Source of the DNA: Novosphingobium sp. Chol11
GTDB lineage: Bacteria > Pseudomonadota > Alphaproteobacteria > Sphingomonadales > Sphingomonadaceae
Assembly: GCF_900218065.1 (NCBI RefSeq)
Contig: NZ_OBMU01000001.1
Span: 786,035-850,034, forward strand
Direction: 5' to 3'
Length of the DNA: 64,000 nucleotides
A program made the position numbers and the translations under genes. Each line of letters opens with the position of its first letter. Position 1 is the first letter of the stretch. This document shows positions 9,591 through 18,920 of the stretch, piece by piece. The notes below the pieces were generated by a model. That model was not told where the DNA came from, did not search any database, and worked only from the letters and a program-made list of their open reading frames with translations.

Positions 9591-12086
9591 ATGGCCGAAG
9601 CCGACCCCCTGAAGGAATATAATCGCAAGCGCGACTTCACCCGGACGAAGGAACCTGCCGGAAAACGGGAGCGCCGGGGCGGGAACAGCTTCATCGTCCA
9701 GAAACATGATGCCACTCGGCTACACTATGATTTCCGATTGGAAGTCGACGGCGTCCTTAAAAGCTGGGCCGTGACGCGCGGCCCCAGCCTTGATCCCGCC
9801 GACAAGCGCCTTGCCGTCCGCACCGAAGATCATCCGCTATCCTACGCCAGCTTCGAAGGCACCATCCCCAAGGGTGAATATGGCGGGGGCACCGTGATGT
9901 TGTGGGATGAAGGCACCTGGGAGCCAGTGCCCGGCAAGAGTGCGAAGGACTTGGCGAAAGGCCATCTCCACTTCGTTTTGCACGGCCAGCGGATGAAGGG
10001 CGAATGGCTGCTGATCCGCTTGAAGCCTCGGCCTGGTGAAGGAAAGCGGGAGAATTGGCTGCTCCGCAAGATCGATGATGCCTATGCCGGTCCTGCGGAG
10101 GATCTGGTCGGGCGCGAACTGACCAGCATCAAGAGCGGCAGGACCATGGGGGAGATTGCGGCCAACGCGCCTGCGATCTCGCTCAAGGGGAGGCGTGGCA
10201 AAGCATTCGACGCCGCGATGAGCGAAGCGGAGAGGGCGACCCCGACGCGCCCTGCGCCCAAGCGGAGTAAACTGGCAAAGGCTCCTCCATTCCAGGCGCC
10301 GCAACTGGCGACGCTGGTGGACGCCGTCCCCACCGGCAACAACTGGCTGCATGAAATCAAATATGACGGCTATCGCAGCCTCGTCAGTGTGGCGGGCAGT
10401 CGCGTACAGGTATTTACCAGGTCCGGCCTGGACTGGACCGATCGCTTCGCATCCTTGGCGAAGGAGGTTGCGGGCATGAACCTTCCCGCCATGCTGATCG
10501 ACGGCGAAATCGTGGCGCTCGGGCCGAGCGGAAATCCCGATTTTTCGACATTGCAGCAGGTGTTGAAGGGCGAGAACAAGGGAGCGCTACATCTCTTCGC
10601 CTTCGATCTCCTCTCCCTGGATGGCGAAGATCTGACCTGGCAGCCCAATATCGCCCGAAAGGAAAAGCTCGCGGCTTTGCTTGGGCAAGGGAGCGCGCAT
10701 GTGCACTTGTCCGACCATATCGTGGGCGCTGGCGAAAAGCTGTTCAGGACGATGTGCGAGGCGGGGCAGGAGGGGATAATCTGCAAGCGCGCCGATGCTC
10801 CATATCGCGGCGCGCGGACCAAGAATTGGCTGAAGGTCAAATGCACCCGCCGCCAGGAATTCGTCATCGTGGGATGGACGCCAAGCACGGCCAGTGGCCG
10901 TTCGCTCCGTAACATCCTGCTTGCCCAGAATGACGATCAAGGCCTCGTCTATGCGGGCAAGGTCGGGACGGGGTTCAATGCGCAAAATAGCGAGCGGCTT
11001 CTAAGCCAGCTAAAGGCGCGGGCCCGGCAGACCGCCGCCTTGCAAGTTCCGCGCAGCGAGGCGCGGGGTGCCAAATGGGTGCGGCCTGATCTGGTTGCGG
11101 AGATCGCCTTCGCCGAGTTCACCAGCGACAATGTCGTACGTCATGGCAGCTTCCTGGGCCTTCGCGAGGACAAGAAGGCGAAGGACGTTTCCCGGGAGAA
11201 GGTGATGGCTGTACCCGAACAGGAAAGCGATGTGCATGTCTCAAATCGCGATCGGCTGATCTTCCCCGAAGCGAAGGTGACCAAAGGACAGCTCGCCGAC
11301 TATTATGAGGCGGCTGGAGCGATCATGCTGCCCTGGATTGCGCACCGGCCGATCAGTCTGGTGCGTTGTCCGCAGGGACGGGCAAAGAAATGCTTTTTCC
11401 AGAAGCATGACAGCGGCAGCTTTGGCGATCATGTGAAGCATGTCCCTATTCGCGAAAAGGACGGGGACGAGCAGGACTATCTCTATGTGGATGACATAGA
11501 CGGGCTGGTTGCCTGCGTTCAGATGGGCACGATAGAATTTCACGGCTGGGGATCGCGGGTCGAGGATGTCGAAAAGCCGGACCGGCTGATCTTCGACCTC
11601 GATCCTGACGAAGGGCTGGACTTCGAGGATGTGAAAAAGGCTGCCCGTGATATTCGCCGTACCCTTGAGGATATTGGCCTCACAAGCTTTCCCATGTTGT
11701 CCGGCGGCAAGGGCGTGCACGTCGTAGTGCCGCTTACGCCGGAGGCCGAATGGCCGAAGGTAAAGGACTTTGCCGATCGCTTTTCGCGCGCCTTGGCTTC
11801 TGCCGAACCCGACCGCTTCACCGCCACCATGAGCAAGGCGAAGCGGAAGGGGCGAATCTTCATCGACTGGCTGCGTAACCAGCGTGGCGCTACGGCGGTG
11901 CTCCCCTATGTGGTGCGAGCACGTGAGAATGCACCGGTGGCGGTGCCCGTGACCTGGGACGAATTGGAAGATATCGACCGCCCGGGCGCTTACACGATCG
12001 CGGACATCGACAAATTGCTCGCGCGGGCGGGATCGAGGGAATTGCGCGGTTGGGGCGAAGCGCGCCAGACGCTGCCGGACTATTGA
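9591..12086 (+). CDS. ligD: Multifunctional ATP-dependent DNA ligase D
   Basis: Three-domain NHEJ ligase in the Pseudomonas-type order: 3'-phosphoesterase, ligase, polymerase/primase. Residues 1-170 are the phosphoesterase, with the HDATRLHYDFRLE metal-site segment. Residues about 235-520 are the ATP-dependent ligase, with adenylation lysine Lys257 in EIKYDGYR and the motif DGEIVAL. Residues about 545-831 are the AEP-type polymerase, with LIFDLDPDEG supplying catalytic aspartates and SGGKGVHVV binding nucleotide. All catalytic motifs look intact, so end joining should be functional. It is co-transcribed with ku. Confidence 0.95.
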   Translation: MAEADPLKEYNRKRDFTRTKEPAGKRERRGGNSFIVQKHDATRLHYDFRLEVDGVLKSWAVTRGPSLDPADKRLAVRTEDHPLSYASFEGTIPKGEYGGGTVMLWDEGTWEPVPGKSAKDLAKGHLHFVLHGQRMKGEWLLIRLKPRPGEGKRENWLLRKIDDAYAGPAEDLVGRELTSIKSGRTMGEIAANAPAISLKGRRGKAFDAAMSEAERATPTRPAPKRSKLAKAPPFQAPQLATLVDAVPTGNNWLHEIKYDGYRSLVSVAGSRVQVFTRSGLDWTDRFASLAKEVAGMNLPAMLIDGEIVALGPSGNPDFSTLQQVLKGENKGALHLFAFDLLSLDGEDLTWQPNIARKEKLAALLGQGSAHVHLSDHIVGAGEKLFRTMCEAGQEGIICKRADAPYRGARTKNWLKVKCTRRQEFVIVGWTPSTASGRSLRNILLAQNDDQGLVYAGKVGTGFNAQNSERLLSQLKARARQTAALQVPRSEARGAKWVRPDLVAEIAFAEFTSDNVVRHGSFLGLREDKKAKDVSREKVMAVPEQESDVHVSNRDRLIFPEAKVTKGQLADYYEAAGAIMLPWIAHRPISLVRCPQGRAKKCFFQKHDSGSFGDHVKHVPIREKDGDEQDYLYVDDIDGLVACVQMGTIEFHGWGSRVEDVEKPDRLIFDLDPDEGLDFEDVKKAARDIRRTLEDIGLTSFPMLSGGKGVHVVVPLTPEAEWPKVKDFADRFSRALASAEPDRFTATMSKAKRKGRIFIDWLRNQRGATAVLPYVVRARENAPVAVPVTWDELEDIDRPGAYTIADIDKLLARAGSRELRGWGEARQTLPDY

Positions 12087-12146
12087 CGCAGATATGCCGG
12101 GGCCATCTTTCCTCGCAGGCGGCCTTGCTGCATAAGCTGATTCACC

Positions 12147-12332
12147 ATGACCCAACCCAACGACAATGCGCCCGAAGGCGAAGCCCCCGAGCAGGCAACT
12201 GAAAACAAGTCCGATCTGGCATCCGCTGCGCGGAAGACCGCGGGCAGGGGCGTGTGGATGGGGACTGCGGTCGGGATTGGATCGGCCGCGATCGTGGCGG
12301 CGCTTCTATACGCGAACAAGAAGCGCGGCTGA
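12147..12332 (+). CDS. Small single-pass membrane protein, hypothetical
   Basis: A 61-residue ORF in the same direction as ku-ligD, 60 bases downstream. The N-terminus is acidic and polar (about residues 1-25), followed by one predicted transmembrane helix GVWMGTAVGIGSAAIVAALL (about 35-54) and a short basic end NKKRG, giving an Nout/Cin-like or anchored topology. I do not recognise a named family, though short proteins of this shape are frequent in sphingomonads. No strong SD is visible, and a small hypothetical remains possible rather than certain. Confidence 0.55.
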   Translation: MTQPNDNAPEGEAPEQATENKSDLASAARKTAGRGVWMGTAVGIGSAAIVAALLYANKKRG

Positions 12333-12357
12333 CCAGCTTGGATTTTAGAAAAAAAGA

Positions 12358-12385
12358 GGCGGCATGGCCTTCGCTCCATGCCGCC
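12358..12385. terminator. Intrinsic terminator hairpin, minus-strand oriented
   Basis: GGCGGCATGG pairs perfectly with CCATGCCGCC across an 8-base loop. The A-rich run just before it on the + strand (about 12348-12355) becomes a U tract for transcripts of the minus-strand EF-hand gene, so it ends that gene and may also stop readthrough from ligD. Confidence 0.75.
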
Positions 12386-12442
12386 CCATGTTGCGACCCT
12401 TTTGGGTTGGGGTTTTTCTAATCCGCGTCGAATGCTCCGCGA

Positions 12443-12832
12443 TCAGGAAGCGCCGCGGCTCAGGTAAGAAATCAGCTCGGGCTTGCTCACCGACATGCTC
12501 TTGTCGGCGTCGGCCGTCTTGAAAGCGCCGTCAGTCCAGGCCACGACATCAGCGGCCGCAAGCTTTTGGCCGCTGCTCTTCATCTCCTGATCCTTCAGCG
12601 CCGCCATCCAGCGTGAAAATTCGGCTTTGTCGAGTTGCGCGTCTCCATTGGCGTCATAAGCTGGAAACTCGCTGTCGACGATCGATGCCACCGTGTCTGC
12701 CGGGGTTTGGGCTTGCGCGGGTACTTCCGGCTGCACGGCTGCGGGCGCATCGGCGGAAGTCTGCGCGACCGCCGGGGTGGCAGCAGACAGGACAGCAGCA
12801 GCAATAAAGGCGCGAAACATAATCTTCTCCAT
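12443..12832 (-). CDS. Secreted EF-hand calcium-binding protein
   Basis: A 129-residue exported protein with signal peptide MFRAFIAAAVLSAATPAVAQ. The preferred start may be the inner ATG at 12820. An Ala/Pro/Gln-rich linker leads to two EF-hand loops: YDANGDAQLDKAEF (about residues 59-72), a canonical DxNxD loop, and ADADKSMSVSKPEL (about 108-121). Both have the acidic positions needed for Ca2+. This matches the periplasmic EF-hand proteins common in sphingomonads, of unknown specific function. It is monocistronic, with a clear terminator. Confidence 0.8.
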   Translation of the reverse strand: MEKIMFRAFIAAAVLSAATPAVAQTSADAPAAVQPEVPAQAQTPADTVASIVDSEFPAYDANGDAQLDKAEFSRWMAALKDQEMKSSGQKLAAADVVAWTDGAFKTADADKSMSVSKPELISYLSRGAS

Positions 12833-13087
12833 CAGCGATCGAGCAAGTCGGGCGCGACCGCTTCATGGAGCAAGAATACATGAATGACTATCGTGTTTCC
12901 TGAATGGTTGTTCAGCATCAACATCTTACCCCATGAACGGCCTCATCTGGTCTTCAAATACTGCCATAATCAGGGTGAAAAGCGGACAGGAGGGTGAAGG
13001 GAAGACGAAAGAAGCCGCGATTTGCCCTTGAAAGGCTCGCCTGCTAGGCGGCGCGCGATCTTTCACCAGCAAATCAGGATTCGTTCG

Positions 13088-14404
13088 ATGGTCCCGCGCT
13101 ACGCCCGCCCCCAAATGACAGCACTCTGGGAACCCGAAGCCCGGTTTCGCATCTGGTTCGAAATCGAGGCCCATGCCACGGAGGCGCTTGGTGAACTGGG
13201 CGTGGTTCCCAAATCCGCTGCAAAGGCGCTGTGGGATTGGTGGGCAACCAATCCGGCCATCGACGTTGCTGCGATTGACGCGATTGAAGCAGTTACCAAG
13301 CATGACGTCATCGCGTTCCTGACATGGGTGGCTGAACAGGTCGGCGACGAAGCGCGCTTCATGCACCAGGGCATGACCTCGTCCGATGTGCTCGACACCT
13401 GCCTTGCCGTGCAGCTATCCCGGGCGGCGGACATCCTGATCGACGATCTTGACCAGCTGCTGGCAGTCATCAAGCGCCGCGCTTTCGAACACAAGCTGAC
13501 GCCGACCATCGGCCGTAGCCATGGTATTCACGCCGAACCCGTGACCTTCGGCCTCAAGATGGCTGAAGCCTATGCCGAGTTCAGCCGGTGCCGGACCCGC
13601 TTGGTTGCCGCGCGCGAGGAAGTTGCGACCTGCGCCATTTCCGGCGCGGTGGGCACGTTCGCGAATATCGATCCGCGTGTGGAAGAACATGTCGCGGCCA
13701 AGCTCGGGCTCGCGATCGAACCCGTTTCGACGCAGGTTATCCCGCGCGATCGCCACGCCATGTTCTTCGCGACCTTGGGCGTCATCGCAAGCTCGATCGA
13801 GCGCCTGGCCGTCGAGGTCCGCCACCTGCAACGCACCGAAGTGCTGGAGGCCGAGGAATATTTCTCACCGGGCCAGAAGGGCAGTTCGGCTATGCCGCAC
13901 AAGCGCAACCCGGTTCTGACCGAGAATCTCACCGGCCTTGCTCGCATGGTGCGCAGCTACGCGCTGCCAGCGATGGAAAATGTCGCGCTGTGGCATGAGC
14001 GGGACATCAGCCACTCGTCGGTTGAACGCTATATCGGCCCCGACGCCACCATCACGCTCGACTTCGCTCTGGGCCGCCTGACGGGGGTCATCGACAAGCT
14101 GCTCGTTTATCCCGAGCGGATGATGAAGAATCTCGACAAGATGGGCGGTCTTGTTCACTCACAGCGGGTGCTGCTCGCCCTGACCCAAGCCGGTGTGTCG
14201 CGCGAGGACAGCTATCGTTACGTCCAGCGCAACGCCATGAAGGTCTGGGAGTCGGATGGCCAGCTGTCGCTGCTCGAACTGCTGAAGGCGGATCAGGACG
14301 TCGCTGCGGCGCTGACTGCTGAACAGATCGAGGAGAAGTTCGACCTCGACTATCATTTCAGGCAAGTGGACACGATCTTCCGCCGGGTGTTCGGCGAAGC
14401 CTGA
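13088..14404 (+). CDS. purB: Adenylosuccinate lyase
   Basis: Fumarase-superfamily enzyme acting twice in purine synthesis: SAICAR to AICAR, and adenylosuccinate to AMP. The chosen ATG starts MVPRYARPQMTALW, the usual alphaproteobacterial N-terminus; a longer TTG ORF to 13022 has no family similarity. Signature segments are TSSDVLDTC, TIGRSHGIHAEPVTFGLKMA with the catalytic His, and GQKGSSAMPHKRNP, the mobile loop with the catalytic Ser. Length is about 438 residues, normal for the short PurB type. It is followed by a strong terminator. Confidence 0.95.
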   Translation: MVPRYARPQMTALWEPEARFRIWFEIEAHATEALGELGVVPKSAAKALWDWWATNPAIDVAAIDAIEAVTKHDVIAFLTWVAEQVGDEARFMHQGMTSSDVLDTCLAVQLSRAADILIDDLDQLLAVIKRRAFEHKLTPTIGRSHGIHAEPVTFGLKMAEAYAEFSRCRTRLVAAREEVATCAISGAVGTFANIDPRVEEHVAAKLGLAIEPVSTQVIPRDRHAMFFATLGVIASSIERLAVEVRHLQRTEVLEAEEYFSPGQKGSSAMPHKRNPVLTENLTGLARMVRSYALPAMENVALWHERDISHSSVERYIGPDATITLDFALGRLTGVIDKLLVYPERMMKNLDKMGGLVHSQRVLLALTQAGVSREDSYRYVQRNAMKVWESDGQLSLLELLKADQDVAAALTAEQIEEKFDLDYHFRQVDTIFRRVFGEA

Positions 14405-14430
14405 CTGGAGCGGCAAGGCTCAAGTCGATG

Positions 14431-14457
14431 AAAGGGCGCGGAAACGCGCCCTTTTTT
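14431..14457 (+). terminator. Rho-independent terminator of purB
   Basis: AAAGGGCGCG and CGCGCCCTTT form a 10-bp stem closed by a GAAA tetraloop and followed by six T. A textbook intrinsic terminator 27 bases after the purB stop. Confidence 0.92.
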
Positions 14458-14552
14458 GTGCTTGCGAAAGATCAATAGTTTACGCGAATTCAAGCTGAGC
14501 ACAAAACCGCGCTCGCGCGTGCCAACCTAAACCTTTGATGTGAAGAAAAATG

Positions 14553-14629
14553 TGGTCGGGGAGAGAGGATTCGAACCTCCGGCCCCTGCCTCCCGAAGAC
14601 AGTGCTCTACCAGGCTGAGCTACTCCCCG
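14553..14629 (-). tRNA. tRNA-Pro (anticodon CGG)
   Basis: The reverse complement folds as a 77-nt cloverleaf. The acceptor stem CGGGGAG pairs with CTCCCCG, followed by discriminator A and an encoded CCA. The anticodon stem CTGTC/GGCAG holds loop TTCGGGA, giving anticodon CGG, which reads CCG. The T arm contains GGTTCGAATCC. It lies between purB and the RadC-like gene on the minus strand. Confidence 0.95.
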
Positions 14630-14728
14630 ACCGATAGCGGCATTGCTTGCAACGCCGCTGGGCAGGCGGGGTCTATAGAGGGGGCTTTTCGGACTGGCAA
14701 GCGGCTGGGCATGCTTTTTTTGCCTTGG

Positions 14729-15229
14729 TCAAAGCAGGCCTGCGGCGCGGAAGCTGAACTGTTCCCGGCCGCCCTGAATGACATGGTCGGCGAGCTTCAC
14801 TTCCATCGGCCGGAGGCGGCGCGCTATCGAGCGGGCGAGGCGGATATCGTCCCGTCGCGGATGAGGGGAGCCTTCGTTTGGGCGCACCTGCTCGACGATG
14901 AGCCAATGGCTGCCCTGAAGCAGCAGTTCCTGCAGGACGTGGCGCCAATCCCTTCCCCCATCGACGCGGCCCAGGGGACGCCACTGATCGTCCAACAGCA
15001 GGAATCGGATGCTTTCCGTAGCGGCCATTGCCTCAAGATGCTGCGACCGTCCGCTGCGATCACCGCGAACCATGTCCACTATGGAGTGGAACGGGCGGAG
15101 AATGGTCCGAAGCGAAAGCAAGATTGGCGAGCTCGGGCCTGCTCGGCTAAAGCGAGGGCGGCGAATGTGGAATCGCCGCAACAGGGAAGAGCGTCGTTGA
15201 CCGCAATCATCACTCCGAAAGAAGCGCAT
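14729..15229 (-). CDS. RadC-like JAB-domain protein with a degenerate metal site
   Basis: About 166 residues. The C-terminal half reads like the RadC/JAB fold, with DDIRLARSIARRLRPMEVKL, ADHVI and FSFRAAGLL matching the end of RadC proteins. The JAMM zinc motif, normally HxH followed by a serine and an aspartate, is replaced by VEQVRPNEGSPHPRRDD: the two histidines are absent and only the downstream Asp is kept. The N-terminal helix-hairpin-helix part of full RadC is missing. The start is uncertain (ATG at 15229, or internal at 15073 or 15028). With the early start, the gene overlaps the beginning of thyA on the opposite strand. Probably a non-catalytic RadC relative. Confidence 0.6.
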   Translation of the reverse strand: MRFFRSDDCGQRRSSLLRRFHIRRPRFSRAGPSSPILLSLRTILRPFHSIVDMVRGDRSGRSQHLEAMAATESIRFLLLDDQWRPLGRVDGGRDWRHVLQELLLQGSHWLIVEQVRPNEGSPHPRRDDIRLARSIARRLRPMEVKLADHVIQGGREQFSFRAAGLL

Positions 15230-16144
15230 TATGAGCAGCAATATCTGGACCTGATGCGCCGGATCTGGACGGAGGGGGATGAGCGGGTCGATCGCACCGG
15301 CGTGGGCACGCGGTCAGTGCTGGGCGCCACCATGCGCTTTTCGCTGGCGAGTGACGCGGTGCCGCTGCTGACGACCAAGCGTGTCTATTGGAAAGTGGCG
15401 GCGCGGGAAATGCTGTGGTTCCTGACCGGGGACACCAATATCCGCGAGCTCGTCCGTCAGGGCGTGCATATCTGGACCGACTGGCCGCTGGCCTCTTATC
15501 GCAAGGCGACCGGCGAAGAGATCAGCCGTGACGACTTCGAGACGCGGATTATCGAGGATGAAGCCTTCGCGCGGCAGTGGGGCGATCTGGGGCCCGTCTA
15601 CGGGGCGCAATGGGTGAATTGGCCGCGCTACGAAGCTGTTGGCGATGGGCTGTTCCGCCGGGCCGAGAAGGGGCACAACCAGATCGCGGAACTGGTCGAG
15701 GGGATCAGGAACAATCCGGGGTCGCGGCGTTTGCTGTTCACTGGATGGAATGTCGCGGAAGTCGCGCGCATGGCCCTGCCGCCCTGTCACATGACCTATC
15801 AGTTCCAGGTGGCCGATGGACGGCTGAATGGCCTGTTGTTCCAGCGCAGCTGTGACCTGGGGTTGGGATTTGCGTTCAACATCTTCGGGCTGTCGATGAT
15901 CACCCGGATGTTAGCGCAGCAATGTGACCTGGAGCCGGGGGAAATCGTCTGGCAGGGCGGGGACGTGCACCTGTACCTCAATCATGCCGCGCTGGTGGAG
16001 GAGCAGATCAGCCGGACGCCGGGCGGTGCGCCGAAACTCAGGATGAAGAGGCGGCCGGAGAGCATTTTCGGATATCGGATCGAGGATTTCGAAGTGGTGG
16101 ATTATGCGCCGCAGAGTCACATAGCGGCGCCGGTGGCGGTGTGA
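15197..16144 (+). CDS. thyA: Thymidylate synthase (ThyA)
   Basis: Makes dTMP from dUMP using methylene-THF. The family core starts at YLDLMRRIWTEGDERVDRTG. The folate/dUMP site is seen in RSCDLGLGFAFNIFGLS, and the catalytic cysteine is about Cys197 in LPPCHMTY. The C-terminal end HIAAPVAV is typical. There is an insert after WTDWPLASYRKATGEE, as in the long (~316-residue) ThyA type. The reading frame is open upstream through the tRNA-Pro gene, but that part is meaningless. The TTG at 15197, after GGGAAGA, gives a sensible 315-residue protein, and the first in-frame ATG (15254) would cut conserved residues. Confidence 0.93.
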   Translation: MTAIITPKEAHYEQQYLDLMRRIWTEGDERVDRTGVGTRSVLGATMRFSLASDAVPLLTTKRVYWKVAAREMLWFLTGDTNIRELVRQGVHIWTDWPLASYRKATGEEISRDDFETRIIEDEAFARQWGDLGPVYGAQWVNWPRYEAVGDGLFRRAEKGHNQIAELVEGIRNNPGSRRLLFTGWNVAEVARMALPPCHMTYQFQVADGRLNGLLFQRSCDLGLGFAFNIFGLSMITRMLAQQCDLEPGEIVWQGGDVHLYLNHAALVEEQISRTPGGAPKLRMKRRPESIFGYRIEDFEVVDYAPQSHIAAPVAV

Positions 16145-16193
16145 TTGCAAGAAGGAATTAGCGGGAAAACAGAACTCTTGCTTTTTGCGAGCG

Positions 16194-17695
<1,502 letters not shown>

Positions 17696-17710
17696 CTATT
17701 TCCGGTTTTC

Positions 17711-17795
17711 GTCATCCCAGCGGAAGCTGGGATCTCGTTTCAGCTTTAAGCATGGTGCGAACAGGCGGAGAGATGCCAGCCTGCGCTGGCATGAC
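17711..17795. repeat. Paired palindromic repeat, family A copy 1
   Basis: Two hairpins in inverted orientation. The first has stem ATCCCAGC/GCTGGGAT with foot GTC on the left and CTCG on the right. The second, about 32 bases later, has stem ATGCCAGC/GCTGGCAT running GAG...GAC. Overall the 85 bp begin GTCAT and end ATGAC. Compensating changes (CCC to GCC in both arms) keep the second stem paired. It lies between bkdA1 and bkdA2. Confidence 0.85.
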
Positions 17796-17824
17796 GGGAT
17801 TTGGTCAGGGAGCGGTGCTGCTTT

Positions 17825-17892
17825 CCCCTCTCCAAGCTTCGCTAGCCAGCGGGCTGGCAAGCTTCGCTATCCTCTCCCCTGAAGGAGAGAGG
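17825..17892. repeat. CCCTCTCC-type inverted repeat (family E), degenerate copy
   Basis: The left edge CCCCTCTCC and right edge CCTCTCCCCTGAAGGAGAGAGG enclose a direct repeat AAGCTTCGCTA (17834-17844, 17859-17869) around a hairpin GCCAGC-GG-GCTGGC. The right end, GAAGGAGAGAGG, lies directly before the bkdA2 ATG at 17895 and acts as its Shine-Dalgarno. Confidence 0.75.
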
Positions 17893-17894
17893 AG

Positions 17895-18917
17895 ATGAGT
17901 CAGGCGCGCCAGATGAGCATGATCCAGGCGATCAACAGCGCTCTCGACGTGATGATGGAGCGCGATCCCGATGTCGTGGTCATGGGGGAGGATGTCGGCT
18001 ATTTCGGCGGCGTGTTCCGCGCGACGGCCGGATTGCAGAAGAAATATGGCAAGAACCGGGTGTTCGACACGCCGATCACGGAGATTGGCATCATCGGCGT
18101 TGCGGTGGGAATGGGCGCCTATGGCTTGCGTCCCGTGCCGGAGATCCAGTTCGCAGACTATATCTATCCCGCGCTCGATCAGCTGGTGAGCGAGGCGGCG
18201 CGACTGCGTTACAGGTCGGCGGGAGAATTTATTGCCCCGATGACGGTGCGGTCGCCCTTTGGCGGCGGCATTTTCGGCGGGCAGACGCATAGCCAGTCGC
18301 CCGAGGGCATCTTCACCCATGTGTCGGGCATCAAGACGGTGATCCCGTCGACGCCTTATGACGCCAAAGGGCTGTTGATCGCAGCGATCGAGGATAATGA
18401 TCCGGTGATCTTCTTCGAACCCAAGCGCATCTATAACGGGCCGTTCGATGGTCATTATGACCGTCCGGCGAAAAGCTGGGCGGGGCATCCGGGCGCGATG
18501 GTGCCGGAGGGCTATTATCGCGTTCCACTGGGGCAGGCGCGCACGGTCCGTGCGGGCGAGGCGCTTACCATACTCTGCTATGGCACGATGGAACATGTGA
18601 TCGAAAGCACCGTCACGGAGATGGGCGTCGACGCCGAGATCATCGACCTGCGCACGCTGGTGCCGCTGGACATAGAGGCCATCGAGCAGTCGGTGAAGAA
18701 GACGGGCCGCTGCCTGATCGTGCATGAGGCGACGCGGACCAGCGGTTTTGGGGCAGAGCTTTCCGCGTTAGTTCAGGAGCGGTGCTTCTATCATCTGGAA
18801 GCGCCGATCGAACGGGTGACGGGTTTCGACACGCCCTATCCGCATAGCCTGGAATGGGCCTATTTCCCGGGGCCGGTGCGGATCAGGGAAGCGATCACGA
18901 AGATCATGAGGGATTGA
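17895..18917 (+). CDS. bkdA2: Branched-chain 2-oxoacid dehydrogenase E1 beta subunit
   Basis: E1 beta, partner of the alpha subunit at the TPP active site. Full-length at 340 residues: the N-terminal pyrimidine-binding domain has MSMIQAINSALDVMMERDPD, VMGEDVGYFGGVFRAT and DTPITEIGIIGVAVGMGAYG. RSPFGGGIFGGQTHSQSPE carries active-site histidine-type residues. The C-terminal transketolase-C domain includes CLIVHEATRTSGFGAELSAL. It is separated from bkdA1 by about 200 bases of repeats, unusually wide for this operon, and its ribosome-binding site comes from the end of a palindromic repeat. The E2 gene follows 3 bases later. Confidence 0.95.
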   Translation: MSQARQMSMIQAINSALDVMMERDPDVVVMGEDVGYFGGVFRATAGLQKKYGKNRVFDTPITEIGIIGVAVGMGAYGLRPVPEIQFADYIYPALDQLVSEAARLRYRSAGEFIAPMTVRSPFGGGIFGGQTHSQSPEGIFTHVSGIKTVIPSTPYDAKGLLIAAIEDNDPVIFFEPKRIYNGPFDGHYDRPAKSWAGHPGAMVPEGYYRVPLGQARTVRAGEALTILCYGTMEHVIESTVTEMGVDAEIIDLRTLVPLDIEAIEQSVKKTGRCLIVHEATRTSGFGAELSALVQERCFYHLEAPIERVTGFDTPYPHSLEWAYFPGPVRIREAITKIMRD

Positions 18918-18920
18918 GCC

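Noticed and set aside
14540..16144. A 534-codon frame running from the tRNA-Pro region into thyA
   Set aside because: The first 219 codons read through the tRNA gene and an opposite-strand gene; thymidylate synthase similarity begins only after 15197.
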